Position numbers and translations under genes: made by a program. This document shows positions 10,975 to 22,561 of a DNA stretch of 64,000 nucleotides, piece by piece. Positions within the stretch are counted from its first letter, which is position 1. The number at the start of each line of letters is the position of its first letter. Location: positions 9,432,480-9,496,479 of the forward strand of contig NW_009799179.1 of NCBI RefSeq assembly GCF_000213175.1, in the 5' to 3' direction. This DNA is from Neurospora tetrasperma FGSC 2508 (Eukaryota; Ascomycota; Sordariomycetes; Sordariales; Sordariaceae). The notes below the pieces were generated by a model. That model worked only from the letters and a program-made list of their open reading frames with translations, was not told where the DNA came from and did no database searches.

Positions 10975-13048
10975 ACTTTACTTAATAACGGCTACACTAA
11001 AAACGTTTAAAAATTATAAAAATATAAAAGCACTTTACGTATAGTATTATTACTTCTAGGAAGAGCTTAAACTCTCTATAAATAATAGAGAGGTAAAGTA
11101 ATTTACTATAAAAATTGGAAATCTACGGACAGTATTATTAAATTTGGCTATCAAATAGATTTAAGAAAACTATTTCGCTAAAATTGATTCTCTTAGGGTT
11201 TGTAGCCTATTAATTAAAAATATATTAACCCCCCCTCTAAATCCTTTTAAATACTCTTTTAGTCCTAATTTACTTATAGTAATAATTATTAATTAATATT
11301 TAAACCCTAAAAATCCAATTTCCAATACTATTATAAAAATAGTTTTTCCAAATTCAATTAATAATAATTCTAATTAAACTACCCAAAAGTAGCTTATAGT
11401 ATCGGAAATACTTTTTATATATTTAAATAATAAGTACGGAAAAGTAGAAAGAATTATTTAAAAAATAGAGTAAATAGCTTCCGAATATAAAAAAGTAGCT
11501 TTTATATTCTCTATATAACTTTTCTACCTATAAAGTTTTATTCGTCGATATAACTTCAATAGACACTATTAGAACGTCTATTTTATAGTAATAACCTTTA
11601 AACCTTTCTTATACCCCGAATATTAGTAGTAAGGAAAGGAGGAATATAGAATCGAGAGGGTATTAAAATAGAATAATTATATTAAAAGAGTATATAGTTT
11701 TATTAATACTCTAATTCTCTTTATTAAATTAATTGTTAAACCTAAACTAATAGTTATAATTACCAAATCGAAATCCGCTCCTTATTTAAAATGCGGCCAA
11801 TTGTTCCATACTAGAAATAGTTTATTAAAGTATACAAATAAGTATTATAGAATAGTAGAACTATTTAATTATTTAAAATATAAGAAAGAAGGGGAGAATA
11901 TTCAAATTAATAACTTTATTTCGTAGCTTATATATATATTAGATATTTACAGTTGTAATAAATAAATAGGAGTAGTTATTAATAAGGAATACCTACTAAA
12001 ATAGGAATAGAAGAAGAGGAAAAGAGAAAGTATAATAGAAGAAGTAATAAAATATAGTAAATTAAAATCCTAAGTATATAGAATATAAATTAGAATACTA
12101 TCTCCGTCTCTCCTACTAAAATATCTCCTCCTAGAACCACAATACTACATCTCCCTCTCTATAAGCGTGCTCTAATCTAAAGTATAATCGACTATAAACT
12201 AAAGGTAATACGGATCCAAAAGATAACGATTTAGTAGAAATAGTCAGCTATACTACCCGCGCAATCCCCGCATCCGATCAAATCTACTTCACTTTAGAAC
12301 TACAATAGCACTACCAAACGGCAATCCCGCTTTATTAAAGCGGCCTCACGCTATAAACAAATTAATTCAGGGATTCGTAATATTATAATATTTATATTAA
12401 AGAATCTTCCTATAGCTCGCTACCTTCGCCCTTCTTAAAAGAACTAGAATAGGAAGTGATATACACTATTGCATTATAGACTTTAAACATCCAAGGTATC
12501 CGTTCTGGATTTAAGAAAATTTTCACCTATTAGTAATATTTAATATATATAATACTATAAAATATATAGTATAATTAGGCTATTACTTTAAAATGCTATA
12601 TTTCTTTCCAATTGTATACTATCTAATTATTCTATAATAGCCCCACTTTCTCTAGGGTACACCAAGCTAAATTATCGTTCAGTTCCCTCGGAATACTTGC
12701 ACTAAGCGGCTAATAATTTAGTACGAACGTAGATACTAAGGATGTGCTTGGTTATAGTCGTCTTCTAGTAGAATAAATCCAACTCCAACAATTTGGACGT
12801 TTGCTTCGGAAGCCGATAGTCCGTTTATTAAAGTGTTGGGTGCTCTATAAGGTATTGAAAAATTTCCCTTCTAACTCGTTTCATATGTAGGCATAAGAGA
12901 AAAGTTGGAATAGGTTCCTATTTCTAGCTGAGAAATAGCGTTTGCTCGTTCTTTTCTCGCATTTCTTTAATCAATCAATCCTTCGAGAGGTGCGAAAATG
13001 TAGCGAATAGTAATTGTATAGAGCTGTATTTCTAGATATAGCGGTTAA
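10975..13048. other. AT-rich degraded repeat region, probably transposon-derived
   Basis: Heavily mutated sequence. Around 11700-12070 a + frame reads through few stops and includes LKCGQLFHTRNSLLKYTNKY, which resembles a C2H2-type finger (C..C... truncated, H...H/Y). Such fingers occur in some fungal transposon ORFs, but this is weak. Bases 12421-12745 are one copy of a dispersed repeat whose second copy, inverted, is at 27745-28060. Confidence 0.35.
12421..12745 (+). repeat. Dispersed repeat R1, copy 1 (RIP-degraded)
   Basis: This segment aligns in inverse orientation with 27745-28060. Matching landmarks include TTCGCCCTTCT, AACATCCAAGG, AAGAAAATTTTCACCT, TTTCTTTCCAA and GGGGTACACCAAGCTAAATTA or the nearest equivalent. 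Copy 1 carries more TA transitions than copy 2. The parent element could not be identified. Confidence 0.75.
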
Positions 13049-13093
13049 AACCCTAACCCTAGAGCTGTCTCAACCAGCTCTAGGGTTAGGGTT
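13049..13093. repeat. Perfect 19-bp inverted repeat with telomere-like TTAGGG units
   Basis: AACCCTAACCCTAGAGCTG (13049-13067) is followed by a 7-nt loop and its exact reverse complement (13075-13093). Each arm holds two overlapping CCCTAA-type units. The single-stranded form would be a strong hairpin. There is no rho-like or U-rich context, so it is not called a terminator. Confidence 0.85.
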
Positions 13094-13610
13094 CCTCAAC
13101 TACTTGGTCGATGTGGGTAGTCTGCTATTACTATAGCACATAACTAACACTAATGTCCGCTGAATTCGGTGAGGGTAGCAGGCAACGCCCCAAAGTAGTT
13201 TAATTTAATTGTAATAAATTTCTAACATTAAAGGAACCTCCTTAGTCTCCCACCTCCCCAGACTAAGTACAACGTGTTAACATACTTATTCTCTAAGGTA
13301 GTGTCCCTCGGAGCCTGTGCAGGGATCAACACCTCATTCAGCGCAACATGGCCAGACGAGACACCGGAGGCACTAAACTTAATATTCACATCGAAGTACC
13401 TCTTGTTCCCTCCGTCCTTAACCTTGGTGCGAGTAAACTCGCTAGTATTGTCCTACTACTAACACTCTATCTCAGTCGCACCGCCCGAGCCATTGGGATC
13501 TTCAGTACGAAGACAATTAACCTACTGACGCGGGATTCCATTTTGTACATCCATCAGCCCAACCGCTTACTCCCTCACACCTCCATATCCCCCGTCCTCC
13601 CTCTCCCCAG
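13094..13610. other. Unassigned segment of normal base composition
   Basis: ORFs of 62 and 136 codons overlap here on the + strand (13274-13462 and 13348-13758), but neither has recognisable domains. The longer one is dominated by the downstream hexamer minisatellite. Whether this was coding sequence of the neighbouring relic or an independent gene is not clear. Confidence 0.35.
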
Positions 13611-13712
13611 CGCCCCCATCTCCATCTCCATCCCTATCTCCATCCCCGTCCCCATCCCTGTCCCCATCCCTATCCCTATCCCTATCCTCTTCCCTATCCT
13701 TATCCCTAGTCT
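13611..13712. repeat. Hexamer minisatellite (CCCATC/CCCTAT variants)
   Basis: About fifteen imperfect 6-bp units of CCCTAT, CCCATC and CCCGTC occur in tandem. On the minus strand this could have encoded alternating charged dipeptides at the end of the DUF6601-like relic. More likely it is a simple microsatellite-like expansion. Confidence 0.8.
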
Positions 13713-13789
13713 CCCAATCTCTAGATATAACCTACTCCAAGTCTTTCCGAGCCTTTAACTCCTCTAGACTTCAAACCTCCTCGTTCTTA

Positions 13790-14770
13790 TAAAATTCTAT
13801 ACAAATAATACTATTATATACGTAAAAATTAGTACTATAGCACTAATCGGCCCTAAGATCGAAAATACCGTAAACCTATAATTTGCCCTCTTAAATACCC
13901 CCTCTTCCTTTAATATAGTACCCAACCCGACTTTATATCCCTAATAGAATTACTATAATCTATACCGTCCCGCCTATAACCTACGCGCTATTTTATATAA
14001 TAAATTGCCTATATAAAGTCTATATAATTATAAACCCCAATAATAAAAGCCCCCGTATAAATATATAAATAAAATTAAGTTGGTTTAATTGTAATTCGCT
14101 ATAAATAAACTAAATAGTAATATTCTTATATATTATATTTCGCGGGGCGAGTAGTTTGTCTACGAAGAAATACTATTAATCCTAGGTTACTTCGTATAGG
14201 AGAAGGCCCTTAACAATAGCGAAATTAAAATCGCTCTCCCTTTATACTAAACTAATATAATTAAATAAAAATCCAAATGCTACTTATTAGCTTTCGTATT
14301 ATTTACATACTCCCGCGTCATCCTTCTTTTATCCTTTATTATTTGCTTCCCGATCTCTTTCCCGTTCCTTATTATTTAGCGCTACTATTACTCCTCGATA
14401 GCTCTCCTTGCCTTTATATATTAACTCCCTTATCCAAAACTCCCTCGTCAATAAAAACTTACTAATAGGCTTTAGAAATACCCTGCCTCCTCCCTATACT
14501 AAATATTGCTCGAGCTTTTTAGTTACTATTAGCTCCCGATTTATAAGCACTTATTGGTACAAAGGGTGGGGCGGTACCGGACGCCCGGCTAGCCAGAGCA
14601 GATGGCGAATAGAGTGTAGCCGGGAGAGGTCGAATTCGCGGGCGATAAAAGAGGGCGAAGGGCCTTTGTAAAGCGATTCGAGGTCGTCGATTGCTTTATA
14701 AGGGCGGATATTGCAGTGCGAGGCTGGGAAGAAGTGTGTGTAGGATGTTGAGGAGGGAGGGTTGGTAGTG
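13790..14770 (-). pseudogene. DUF6601-like membrane protein relic, RIP-degraded
   Basis: The minus strand reads YKAIDDLESLYKGPSP, FDLSRLHSIRHLLWLAGRP, a degraded LHYQxxLSRExxxTE block, VFLKPISKFLL and FGFLFNYISLV.RESDF. It continues with LLLYEV, FVDKLLAPRNI, IYSELQLNQLNFIY and hydrophobic C-terminal segments. The order matches fungal DUF6601 proteins: a conserved N-terminal domain with WLAGRP...LHxQ and ...HLVW...FLKPIPRFLL, then C-terminal membrane helices. The function of that family is not known to me. RIP-type stops are numerous in the 3' half, while the first ~60 codons are nearly intact. Confidence 0.62.
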
Positions 14771-14779
14771 GAATGGATA

Positions 14780-15985
14780 GTAGAGTAGGTGGTAAAGGAA
14801 AGGGGAAAGAGGGCTGTTTGGAAAGGAGTTAATAATACCTAATAGGATAGACTGTTAGTACTCAGCGAGGATATAGACGTTAAGTGGAAGTGAATGGCAA
14901 TTGGTAGGACATACTGTTCTGTATGTCATTTGAATTTGAGATTTGGAATTGTTAGAGGATATTATCCGGTTTGGACTTAATGGGGGGTTTTAGTCCATGT
15001 CCGGCTCAGGAGCTATCGCGTTTATAGTGATAATAATCGTGCTCGCAGCGTTGGTATTTCGTGTCGCTTCCCGTCTTCAGTCGGTGGTAGCTACGTCGAT
15101 GTCGTTGTACTACAATTCCAACTGCGCGGCTAATGCTTTTATGAAAGTAAGAAAATACATAGATAAAGCGCAACACCAAAAGAAAAATAAAAATATCTCC
15201 TTCAAACACCCTCCATTACTCGCGCAACAGGACCTCCAGCCTATTAAAATTTAATTTATTACTTAAAGCCCATCGCGCTATCATTTTAGCTATAGCAGTA
15301 GATGCTCTATAGGGTATAACCAATTCTCCAAATCGCAAACCGCTAACCTACCGGCGTCGTTAGTAGGCCAATTAAAATTGTACCTAGCCGCCGAGCTAGT
15401 CTCGATGGTCGGATACACCTAATTAAAGGCTCCAGCCTAGTATATAAGCTAAGTTAACACCGGGTACCAAACCCCTTATATTTAACCTCTTAGATCGAGA
15501 TAATTGGGTATGGACGCTTTATAGCATTTTGGCCTTATTTCGATGTAGGGCTGAGCAAAGATTATTAAACCAGTTCGATTTTTAATATTAAGTATTTGAG
15601 CCCCTGCCTACGAGAAGCGATTGGTATTAAATATATTATTCTACGCTATTAAACATTTTATCTATACTATTAAATACAAAGGCCGAAATAATATCTACTT
15701 AGTAGTAGCCCTATTAACGTCCGCTAGAATACAATATCCGCAGTGCGGGTATACTAGTACGGTTCTCGGTTACGGCTATACAAGCTCCTCTCCCGGTACC
15801 CGAACCTTAATTACTATAGATTTTAATAGAAGTATTTCTTGGGCAGTATAGAAGACGACCTTATATTTCCCTATCGGTGCGATCACCGCTTGGCTTTGGT
15901 TCCGTGCGTCCGCGGGTCCCGGTCCCGCACTGTCGTCTCCGGCGAGACTCGCTTTAGATTCTATATAATCTACGAGGCAAGGCGT
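14780..15985. other. No recognisable gene; mixed AT-rich and normal sequence
   Basis: The 85-codon + ORF at 14997-15254 starts with a hydrophobic segment (IAFIVIIIVLAALVF), but its surroundings are RIP-mutated and I see no family match. The rest is AT-rich. The stretch from about 15700 may include the upstream region of the NLR relic that follows. Confidence 0.45.
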
Positions 15986-15989
15986 TCGT

Positions 15990-18900
15990 CTCAATTAAGT
16001 TACTAAGGATAATAGAGACACCGTTATCAATATTATTACTATCCATAGCCTCAATACGAAGTCGCCGGATACGTAGATATAGCAGGATCGGCGGAATCCC
16101 AAGGATAACGTTAATTGGCTAGCCGATTTACTCCCGATCGACGTAGAAAAGGCACGTATCTTTATATTAGACTAGTTTACCGACTTACTTTAACCGTTAG
16201 ATTTAGTCCCGAAGCTTAATAGTAAGATCGTTACGCTCCTAATTAATAGTATCGATAGAGAACTCTTAGTAAAGAATAAAATAAGAGATAGACCGATCCT
16301 CTTTATTGCTTCTTGTCTTAGGGGGATTATTTTAATAAGAGCTCTTACGACTACTGCTAATGATAAATATAGCGAAAGCTATTCCTGCCTTATAATAGTA
16401 ATATGTAGTATTGTTTTCCTCGCTACCCCGTTCCGAGGGACTTCGTTTCAAAAGGTAATTTACTAAATAGATCTAGGTTTGACCGTATAGGTATTAATTT
16501 GCGACCGAAAAGTGAATAAGTTACTCGATAGTATAAAAGGATCGACCTTTGATTTTGAAGCACTCGTACGTAAGTTTATATAATTTTATTAATATTTAAA
16601 TTGGCCCGTTCTAATATTCAACTTTTATAAATTCGGAATGATGAATTTGTGGCGTAAAATATTCCCTTGGTTACCTACTTTATTTTTTAAAGGAAAATTA
16701 ATAAGAAATTTTAAAGTATTAGTATCCCCTGTGTTATAACTAATATTTACCAGTTAGTTGGGAGGTCTTTAGTAATACTAGATATCATTTTCGAATTACT
16801 ATTACTCGATCGGACCTATAGTCTAATGAATAAGTTCGGTAGCCGTAAATATGCAAATTATAAGAAGGTTTCTGGAAAAATCTTAGAATTTATTAGAAAG
16901 ATCCGTAAAGGAATCCCCCTCGCGCAAACAAATATTTAGATATATAAGAAATACTATACTAAGGATAGACTTACAATTAAACAGCTCTTAGGTATAGAAT
17001 TACCAATAAATTAATATTATATTAATCTTTCTATTATAGAGCGGACCGGCTAAGATAAAGACTATTCGAAAAAGGAATTATAAGAAGAATCGGTCTCGCA
17101 ATCTTCCCTATTTTTATTTATTACTTGACTAAAAGTAGAAACGCTATACGGGACAATTTAAGCCGATTTACCATCGTTCTTCAAGGAATGTAAAGAATCT
17201 AACGGTTGTAAGATACAACTAAGAAGAATCTTTATTCGAAGACGCGCCGGAGTAGGGAAGACTACTCTATATAAAAAAATTATCTATTTGTTTATACGTG
17301 GCGAATAACCCGAATGGACTGAATTATTCGACCGTATATTGTAGGTGCCTCTACGGAATCTAAAGCTGGAAGAAAAACGACGCTAGGCCGGATACAATTT
17401 CTTCTACCTCTTTAATTATAAATATTTTTCTGGGCCGGAGAGTAAAGAAAACCTCGTCCGAGTATTGTCCGATATATTATTTAGTATACCGGAGAAGAGG
17501 AGCAGGACTCTATTTCTCCTTAATGGTTTAGACGAAGTATCGTAGGACTTGAGCGAAGGCGATATATCCAGCTTCCTTAATAAGTTGCTAGAGTAGCCGA
17601 ACGTTATTATTACGTCCTATCTATATAATAAGCCTTCGGTTAGTCTAAATCTCGAATTGGAGACGATTGGGTTCTACCCAAAATAAGTAAAGGTATTACG
17701 AATTTAAGCGATATAGGGGCCGCCCAAGCCATCGGAATCCGACAGCCCCGCTCGAAGGTGACTAGTATAACCCTTAGAGATAGGGTTGGTCAGGAAGGGC
17801 GCAGAAGCTATATATAGGCTCACTATATGTAGGTGCTCACCAGTAAGCCAGTACTTATAGTGAGTAGGCGCTTATAGTAAGCAGATGTTCACTAGTAAGC
17901 AGGCGTTCGTAGTAAGTAATACTACAAATAAACTGTTACTACGCTTAGGGGTTCACGCTTGTATAAACAGCTAGAGATAGACATTTCGTAGTAGAATAAG
18001 AGTATAAAGGGACGATTAGAGAACTCAGATTATTAGATAGTTCGATAGTAGTCAATACAACTTGATTATTATCATTAAGACCAATATCACGCACACATAC
18101 TTGTTGTGAACCTTTTGGCTTCACCGAACAGCATTAATAATCTTATACCTTTAGTTATCTTATTTAAGTAGATTAGACTGCCGTTCGTTACAAAAGGGCT
18201 ATATTAAAATAGCTTTCAATAACCCAAAAACAACTGACCGCGCTCACTCGTTTCTTGAAAGTCGTAGCTTTATCCAAGGCCTTATGCGGATTCCAGTTCA
18301 GCTAGATGCGCTCTATTTCGCCTAGGATAACAACGACGTCAATTGTAGCTCGAGGCTTGACACTATAACGGACGTTTACCGAGCCATTGACTAAAGTCTA
18401 TAGAAGAAGGATATCCCGCGGTTGAAAAAGAAGCACGACGGCGAATTAGTAATAATAGTTTACATCTAAAAGGCTAATCGCACCGGAATTGAAAATCTCG
18501 TTCCAAAGGAGATTTTATTTCTGGAAAGCCTTACTTTTACTAGACTACAGAATAATACAATTGAATTTGAATCAAAACATCTCGACCAAATATCCCGCTA
18601 CTTTACCTATAGTATTTTATTTAATAAAACAGTATCGCGCCTCTCCTTTCTCCGAACATTAAATTTATTAGCGAAATTTAATAATCAAACCTATTACTTT
18701 CTATATCTAACCTACTAAGAGTATTTTGCGGCTAAGTACTTTGTACGGTAATAGAAGGCTAACAAGCCCCTCGAATACCTAATACTCAATAGTTAAAAGA
18801 ATGAAAATCCTACTTCTATTAAGGCTATCCAATTTCTTTGTAAGAATAAATATACAGCCCGTTACAATATCCTATAGCGTTTTATTACCGGCTTGCTTAA

Positions 18901-19640
18901 TGCTAAAAACAAAGCAGAAGAGTTCTTCCAAGCGATTGAGGACGAACCGTATAATTTGTTAGGTCCTACGTACCAATGGCTGGTTATATATTATTTGAGC
19001 GAAGTATCGACGGAGATATTATTGTGAAAGGGGCTGGAAGATAAGCTAAAAGAGTAGCTGCTCTTTAAATATAAATTTATAGGCAAAACACGGTTAGCAA
19101 GCGAGGTGGAATTTCTAGACCTAGCTTTATTAGACGTCTTAGAAGAAGGGATTGATATAAAGCTCAGCATTCTTAACTCGGTAGCAAAACGACCAACAAT
19201 CCCGCCGCCCATCGCCAATCTAATAGCACGTTTAGGAGATGAGGATTGGGGGGTTAGAAAGGCTGCCTTACAGGTCTTGCAAGCCCAGTCCAGCTTATCC
19301 GGCGAGCTCCTTACGGCCCTAGCATAATTATTGGAATCCGAACGTGCAGGCGACTTAGTAGAGGCTCTATTAAGAAGATATAAGGAATTTTACACTACCT
19401 TTCTTAATAGACGGTTTATTAAACCATTATTCAAAGTTCTCTTGCGAAGTAGTTTTAATAAGTAGTGGAATTGGTATATTATAGATAAGAAATCTTATAT
19501 TAATATGCTAGAATGGGTCGAAAGTATTAGTATTAATAATAGAAAGAAGTTTATAAAAATAGTAATTAAAGCAAGGCAAGGAATTCCATCTATAGGTATA
19601 ACGAACGGCAGGTCTAATCTACCTAAATAGGATAATTAAA
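15990..19640 (+). pseudogene. SesB-NACHT-HEAT NLR relic, RIP-degraded and split by a solo LTR
   Basis: The N-terminal alpha/beta-hydrolase (SesB-like) domain reads IIHSLN-like text, WLADLLPIDVEKARIF, PILFIASCLRG (nucleophile elbow, normally GHSLGG) and IVFLATPFRG. A linker follows with LLDSIKGSTFDFE and KIFPWLPTLF. The NACHT reads RAGVGKTTLYKK (P-loop), LFDRILWVPLRNLKLEE, TLFLLNGLDEVS (Walker B) and NVIITS, then LELETIGFYPK. After the LTR (17694-18192) the protein resumes with the C-terminal half, including LSFLRTLNLLAKFN and HEAT-like repeats (LGDEDWGVRKAALQVLQAQ). Stops replacing Gln/Trp mark RIP. SesB-NACHT proteins are predicted cell-death inducers in fungi. Confidence 0.88.
17694..18192 (+). 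mobile_element. Solo LTR, family B (499 bp), itself RIP-mutated, target-site duplication AAAGG
   Basis: It starts TATTACGAATTTAAGCG (TGTTACGAAC... with G-to-A) and ends GCCGTTCGTTACA. AAAGG flanks it exactly (17689-17693 and 18193-18197). It aligns along its whole length with the copy at 8029-8506 but carries many C-to-T/G-to-A changes. It was therefore present while RIP acted on this region, or RIP leaked into it. Confidence 0.93.
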
Positions 19641-20337
19641 GGTAAAGACTATCAAATACTATTCGGTATAGCCAAAAGGTATAAAATAAATATTGTTTAT
19701 AAATTATAAATACTATTCTTAGTAGTAAATAACCTTTATTACTTACTATAGAATTATTTAATTAGCTGGGTCTTCTTTTCCTTTTTATAACTATAAAGCC
19801 TTTTAGTAGTCCTAATATAATTACTAATATATATTATATATACTTATTACGTACCTTAGTAGAATATACTAGTACCCTTATTCCCAATTAGGTATACACT
19901 CCCACTTTCCTCCCCTTATATAACTATATACATCACAAACTATACTAGGTTAGTATTAAACTAATATTAAGTACAATAGTAACTAGGCTATACTATTATA
20001 ATTGTATTCTAATAATACTATATCGCTCGGTTTGTACTTTAGGGGTATTTAAACGCTTAGTATTTACGCCCGCCTCGTACTAATATTTCGCTTGCTTCGC
20101 TATAATAATAACCCAATCAAAGATTTCTCTAAAGTAATCTGCGATATTATTTGCCTTTCTAAATCTACGTTTCTATTAAGGCGAAATATTTAGTAAACAA
20201 GTCTTCGGTGGCTCTACGCCCATTCGTAGGTGTTATAAGCTTAGCGCTTTGAGTTAATATCTAATACGTTGCCAGACTAACAATGGTCATATTGCATTAA
20301 CTCCCCCGATGGTTCGTACACCGAAATAATATATAAA
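19641..20337. other. AT-rich RIP-like sequence downstream of the NLR relic
   Basis: No domain could be read. The TA-rich block ends near 20330, where short recognisable TPR coding appears. Confidence 0.5.
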
Positions 20338-20400
20338 CGGGCACTAGAAGGCTACGAGAAGGCGCTCCGACCGAATCATACGTCGACTCTCATTACAGTT
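20338..20400 (+). pseudogene. TPR (tetratricopeptide) scrap of an NLR-TPR gene
   Basis: The + strand reads RALEGYEKALRPNHTSTL, the junction of a tetratricopeptide repeat with the ALEGYEKALGPDHTSTL signature common in fungal NB-ARC/TPR proteins. Only about 21 codons are legible. Flanking sequence gives nothing, so this is a remnant. Confidence 0.6.
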
Positions 20401-21392
20401 AATATCACACGGACATTCGCCAGCAACATTCATTAACACCCTAAGGTTAGGATATTGAGGCTCTGTGGCCTCAAGGCCTGGCATCAGCCTCATCGATGCG
20501 TTATAGCTTCAGGCAACCAGGTTCAGCCTCGTCCAGTCCAACCTCCTCAGAGAGACATGGCTATAACTTAGGTTCAAATGGGTCTTAGATTACTTGCAAC
20601 GGCCAGAATGTACTCTGGCTGCCACCAGAACGTCGAGCCTTTTGCTCCGTCTTCCAAGAGCGGATAATATCTATTAGTAGCGCAATAGGATAAGTTTCAT
20701 TTATCGGTTTCTCGCGAGATATATAATGTATTCTAAGTCTCTCCCAACTACTTTCTCTCTATTTCATTTTTCTAGCGTGCTACTAGAAGGGTTTGGGAGG
20801 ATAGGCAAATTTATAGGGATTTTATAAATTCTAGTAACCTTCTATTATTATTAAGATAACGTATTCTATTATAAAGAAGCAAGACTATTCTATCCTTTGA
20901 TTCTCCTTTTGCAGGTGCCTGTACAGTCCAAATGCTACGGGATTAACCCGTGATTTATATTACTTAGCTAGATTTGTTTGCTTCAATTATTGCCGTGTTA
21001 TACGGATATTGCTTACAATCTAAGGCCAGGGTGGCAAAGCTCAGTAGAGCCTCAATACTCGGTATTAGCCTCGAAATATTCGGTAGCCTCCGGCTGCAAT
21101 ACTTACCTCAGCCAGACTCTCGGCCACGGGTACTACTTACCCGAACCCCTCTCGACACCACCGGACTAGCGAGCCAACTATAGAAGCGCCGAAGACGCTA
21201 ATAAAATACTATGAGACAATCTCCAACTATTCTAGAAGCAACTACAGCCAACCAAGTAAGAAGTACGGCGCCCGGATGAAGGACAGCGCCAGAAGGAAGA
21301 TAGAGAATAGATAAAGGTATTCAAAAAGATCTATATATATACAGATCGCTAGATAGATGCTTTGGAGCTTCAGGCGACAAGGGCCGGTACGT
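20401..21392. other. Unassigned segment before the family A solo LTR
   Basis: Base composition is mixed and ORFs are short (20974-21183 and 20978-21169 overlap in different frames). No domain is recognised. A phrase near 21358-21385 (GATGC..TGGAGCTTCAGGCGACAAGG) resembles sequence at 56694-56724, so part of it is repetitive. Confidence 0.4.
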
Positions 21393-21706
21393 TGTTACGA
21401 TCCAATAAGGGATCACTTATGTAAGCAGATTAGATAGGCCAATCAGGAGCGCGCCGCAGTACAGGCGCCGCAGCAACGGCGCCGAGATGGCGGCTCCGGA
21501 GCGCCGCAGCGCCGCAACCAAGACAGCGGCGCGGCGGCCCCCTTGTGAAGACCCGTATATGCAAGATGGCCTCCCCAGGCCTCTTATATTACGGCTCTTC
21601 AGCAAGCAACCAACTGATACAATCGACCAGTACCCTTTGGCTACTACTACCGTTGCTACTCTTTGTTCCCAGCGATATACTCCTGTGCTTGTAACGGTTC
21701 GTCACA
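21393..21706 (+). mobile_element. Solo LTR, family A (314 bp)
   Basis: It starts TGTTACGATCCAATAAGGGA and ends GTAACGGTTCGTCACA. It is the same family as the gypsy 3' LTR at 3480 and the copy at 59331. The middle is GC-rich (GGCGCCGCAGCAACGGCGCC) and differs from the other copies. Flanking pentamers (TACGT before, CAACA after) do not match, which suggests recombination between elements or later rearrangement. Confidence 0.88.
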
Positions 21707-21718
21707 CAACAAAAGCTA

Positions 21719-21922
21719 CAGTAGAAACCCTAGTAGATGCAACCCCGAGAAAATGCAAGTCCATATAGAGTTACCTAGTATATGCAAGTATACTGGTGGC
21801 GCGCCTTCGCCCCATTTGTATGTAAGTGTGACCCTAGTAACTGCAAGACTCCTAGTAAATCCAACTTTTCTGGAGCCTCCCCATAGAGTCCGTATTAGTT
21901 GCATTTACTAGGGTTTCTACTG
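21719..21922. mobile_element. MITE (204 bp) with 25-bp terminal inverted repeats and TA flanks
   Basis: The left end CAGTAGAAACCCTAGTAGAT... (21719-21743) and the right end (21898-21922, reverse complement CAGTAGAAACCCTAGTAAAT...) match at 24 of 25 positions. TA dinucleotides lie immediately outside both ends. The interior repeats the motif CCTAGTAnnTGCAA several times as subterminal direct copies. There is no coding capacity. TA flanks and size fit a non-autonomous Tc1/mariner or pogo-type element. Confidence 0.85.
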
Positions 21923-22561
21923 TATTCGATATCCGCAACCGTGGTGTCGTGCAAAGTCTGAGGCCAAGATTAACAGAACATACCGAGATGGCACTCACTC
22001 ACAATGAATAAGGAGCACAGCCTCGAAGAGCGAAATAACCTCCTCGAGATGGCTTTCGAGCGGCCGTCGACAAGGAAACAAGTCACAACAGTCGGTCGGT
22101 CGGCACAGAATCGCCCCGTGTCCTTTCTGCCGCCGGCGTGATATAGACCCCGAGATTACACATGATTAGCCAATAGCTAGCGTTGGAAGCAGGTGGAAAC
22201 TCCACAGATGACCTCCTCTTGATGGGGGGAGTTGGGCACTTTTCAATTGGGACTAACTCACACTTGGGCCATTGTAGTCGGGTGTTATAGAATATGGTTG
22301 ACTAATCAAGTTCGGTGTTATAAGTGAACTTTTAATATCACCGAAGAGAGAGGAAAGAGGCTAGGGAAAGGATTGAAAGTAAAACCGTTAAATAGTCAGG
22401 AGATATTCGTGAGAGGTCTTTCCTTCATTCCCTCCCTCACTCTATATACTAGACCATCTTTCTCTTCAGACTTGTCAACAACATATCACTCACCTTTACT
22501 TGCTCTTCTTCACCATTACCTCTACAACTTAAATCAACCTCACTACGACAAACAAGCAAAA

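Noticed and set aside
13049-13093. Internal telomere
   Set aside because: Only two TTAGGG units per arm, arranged head to head, with no longer array.
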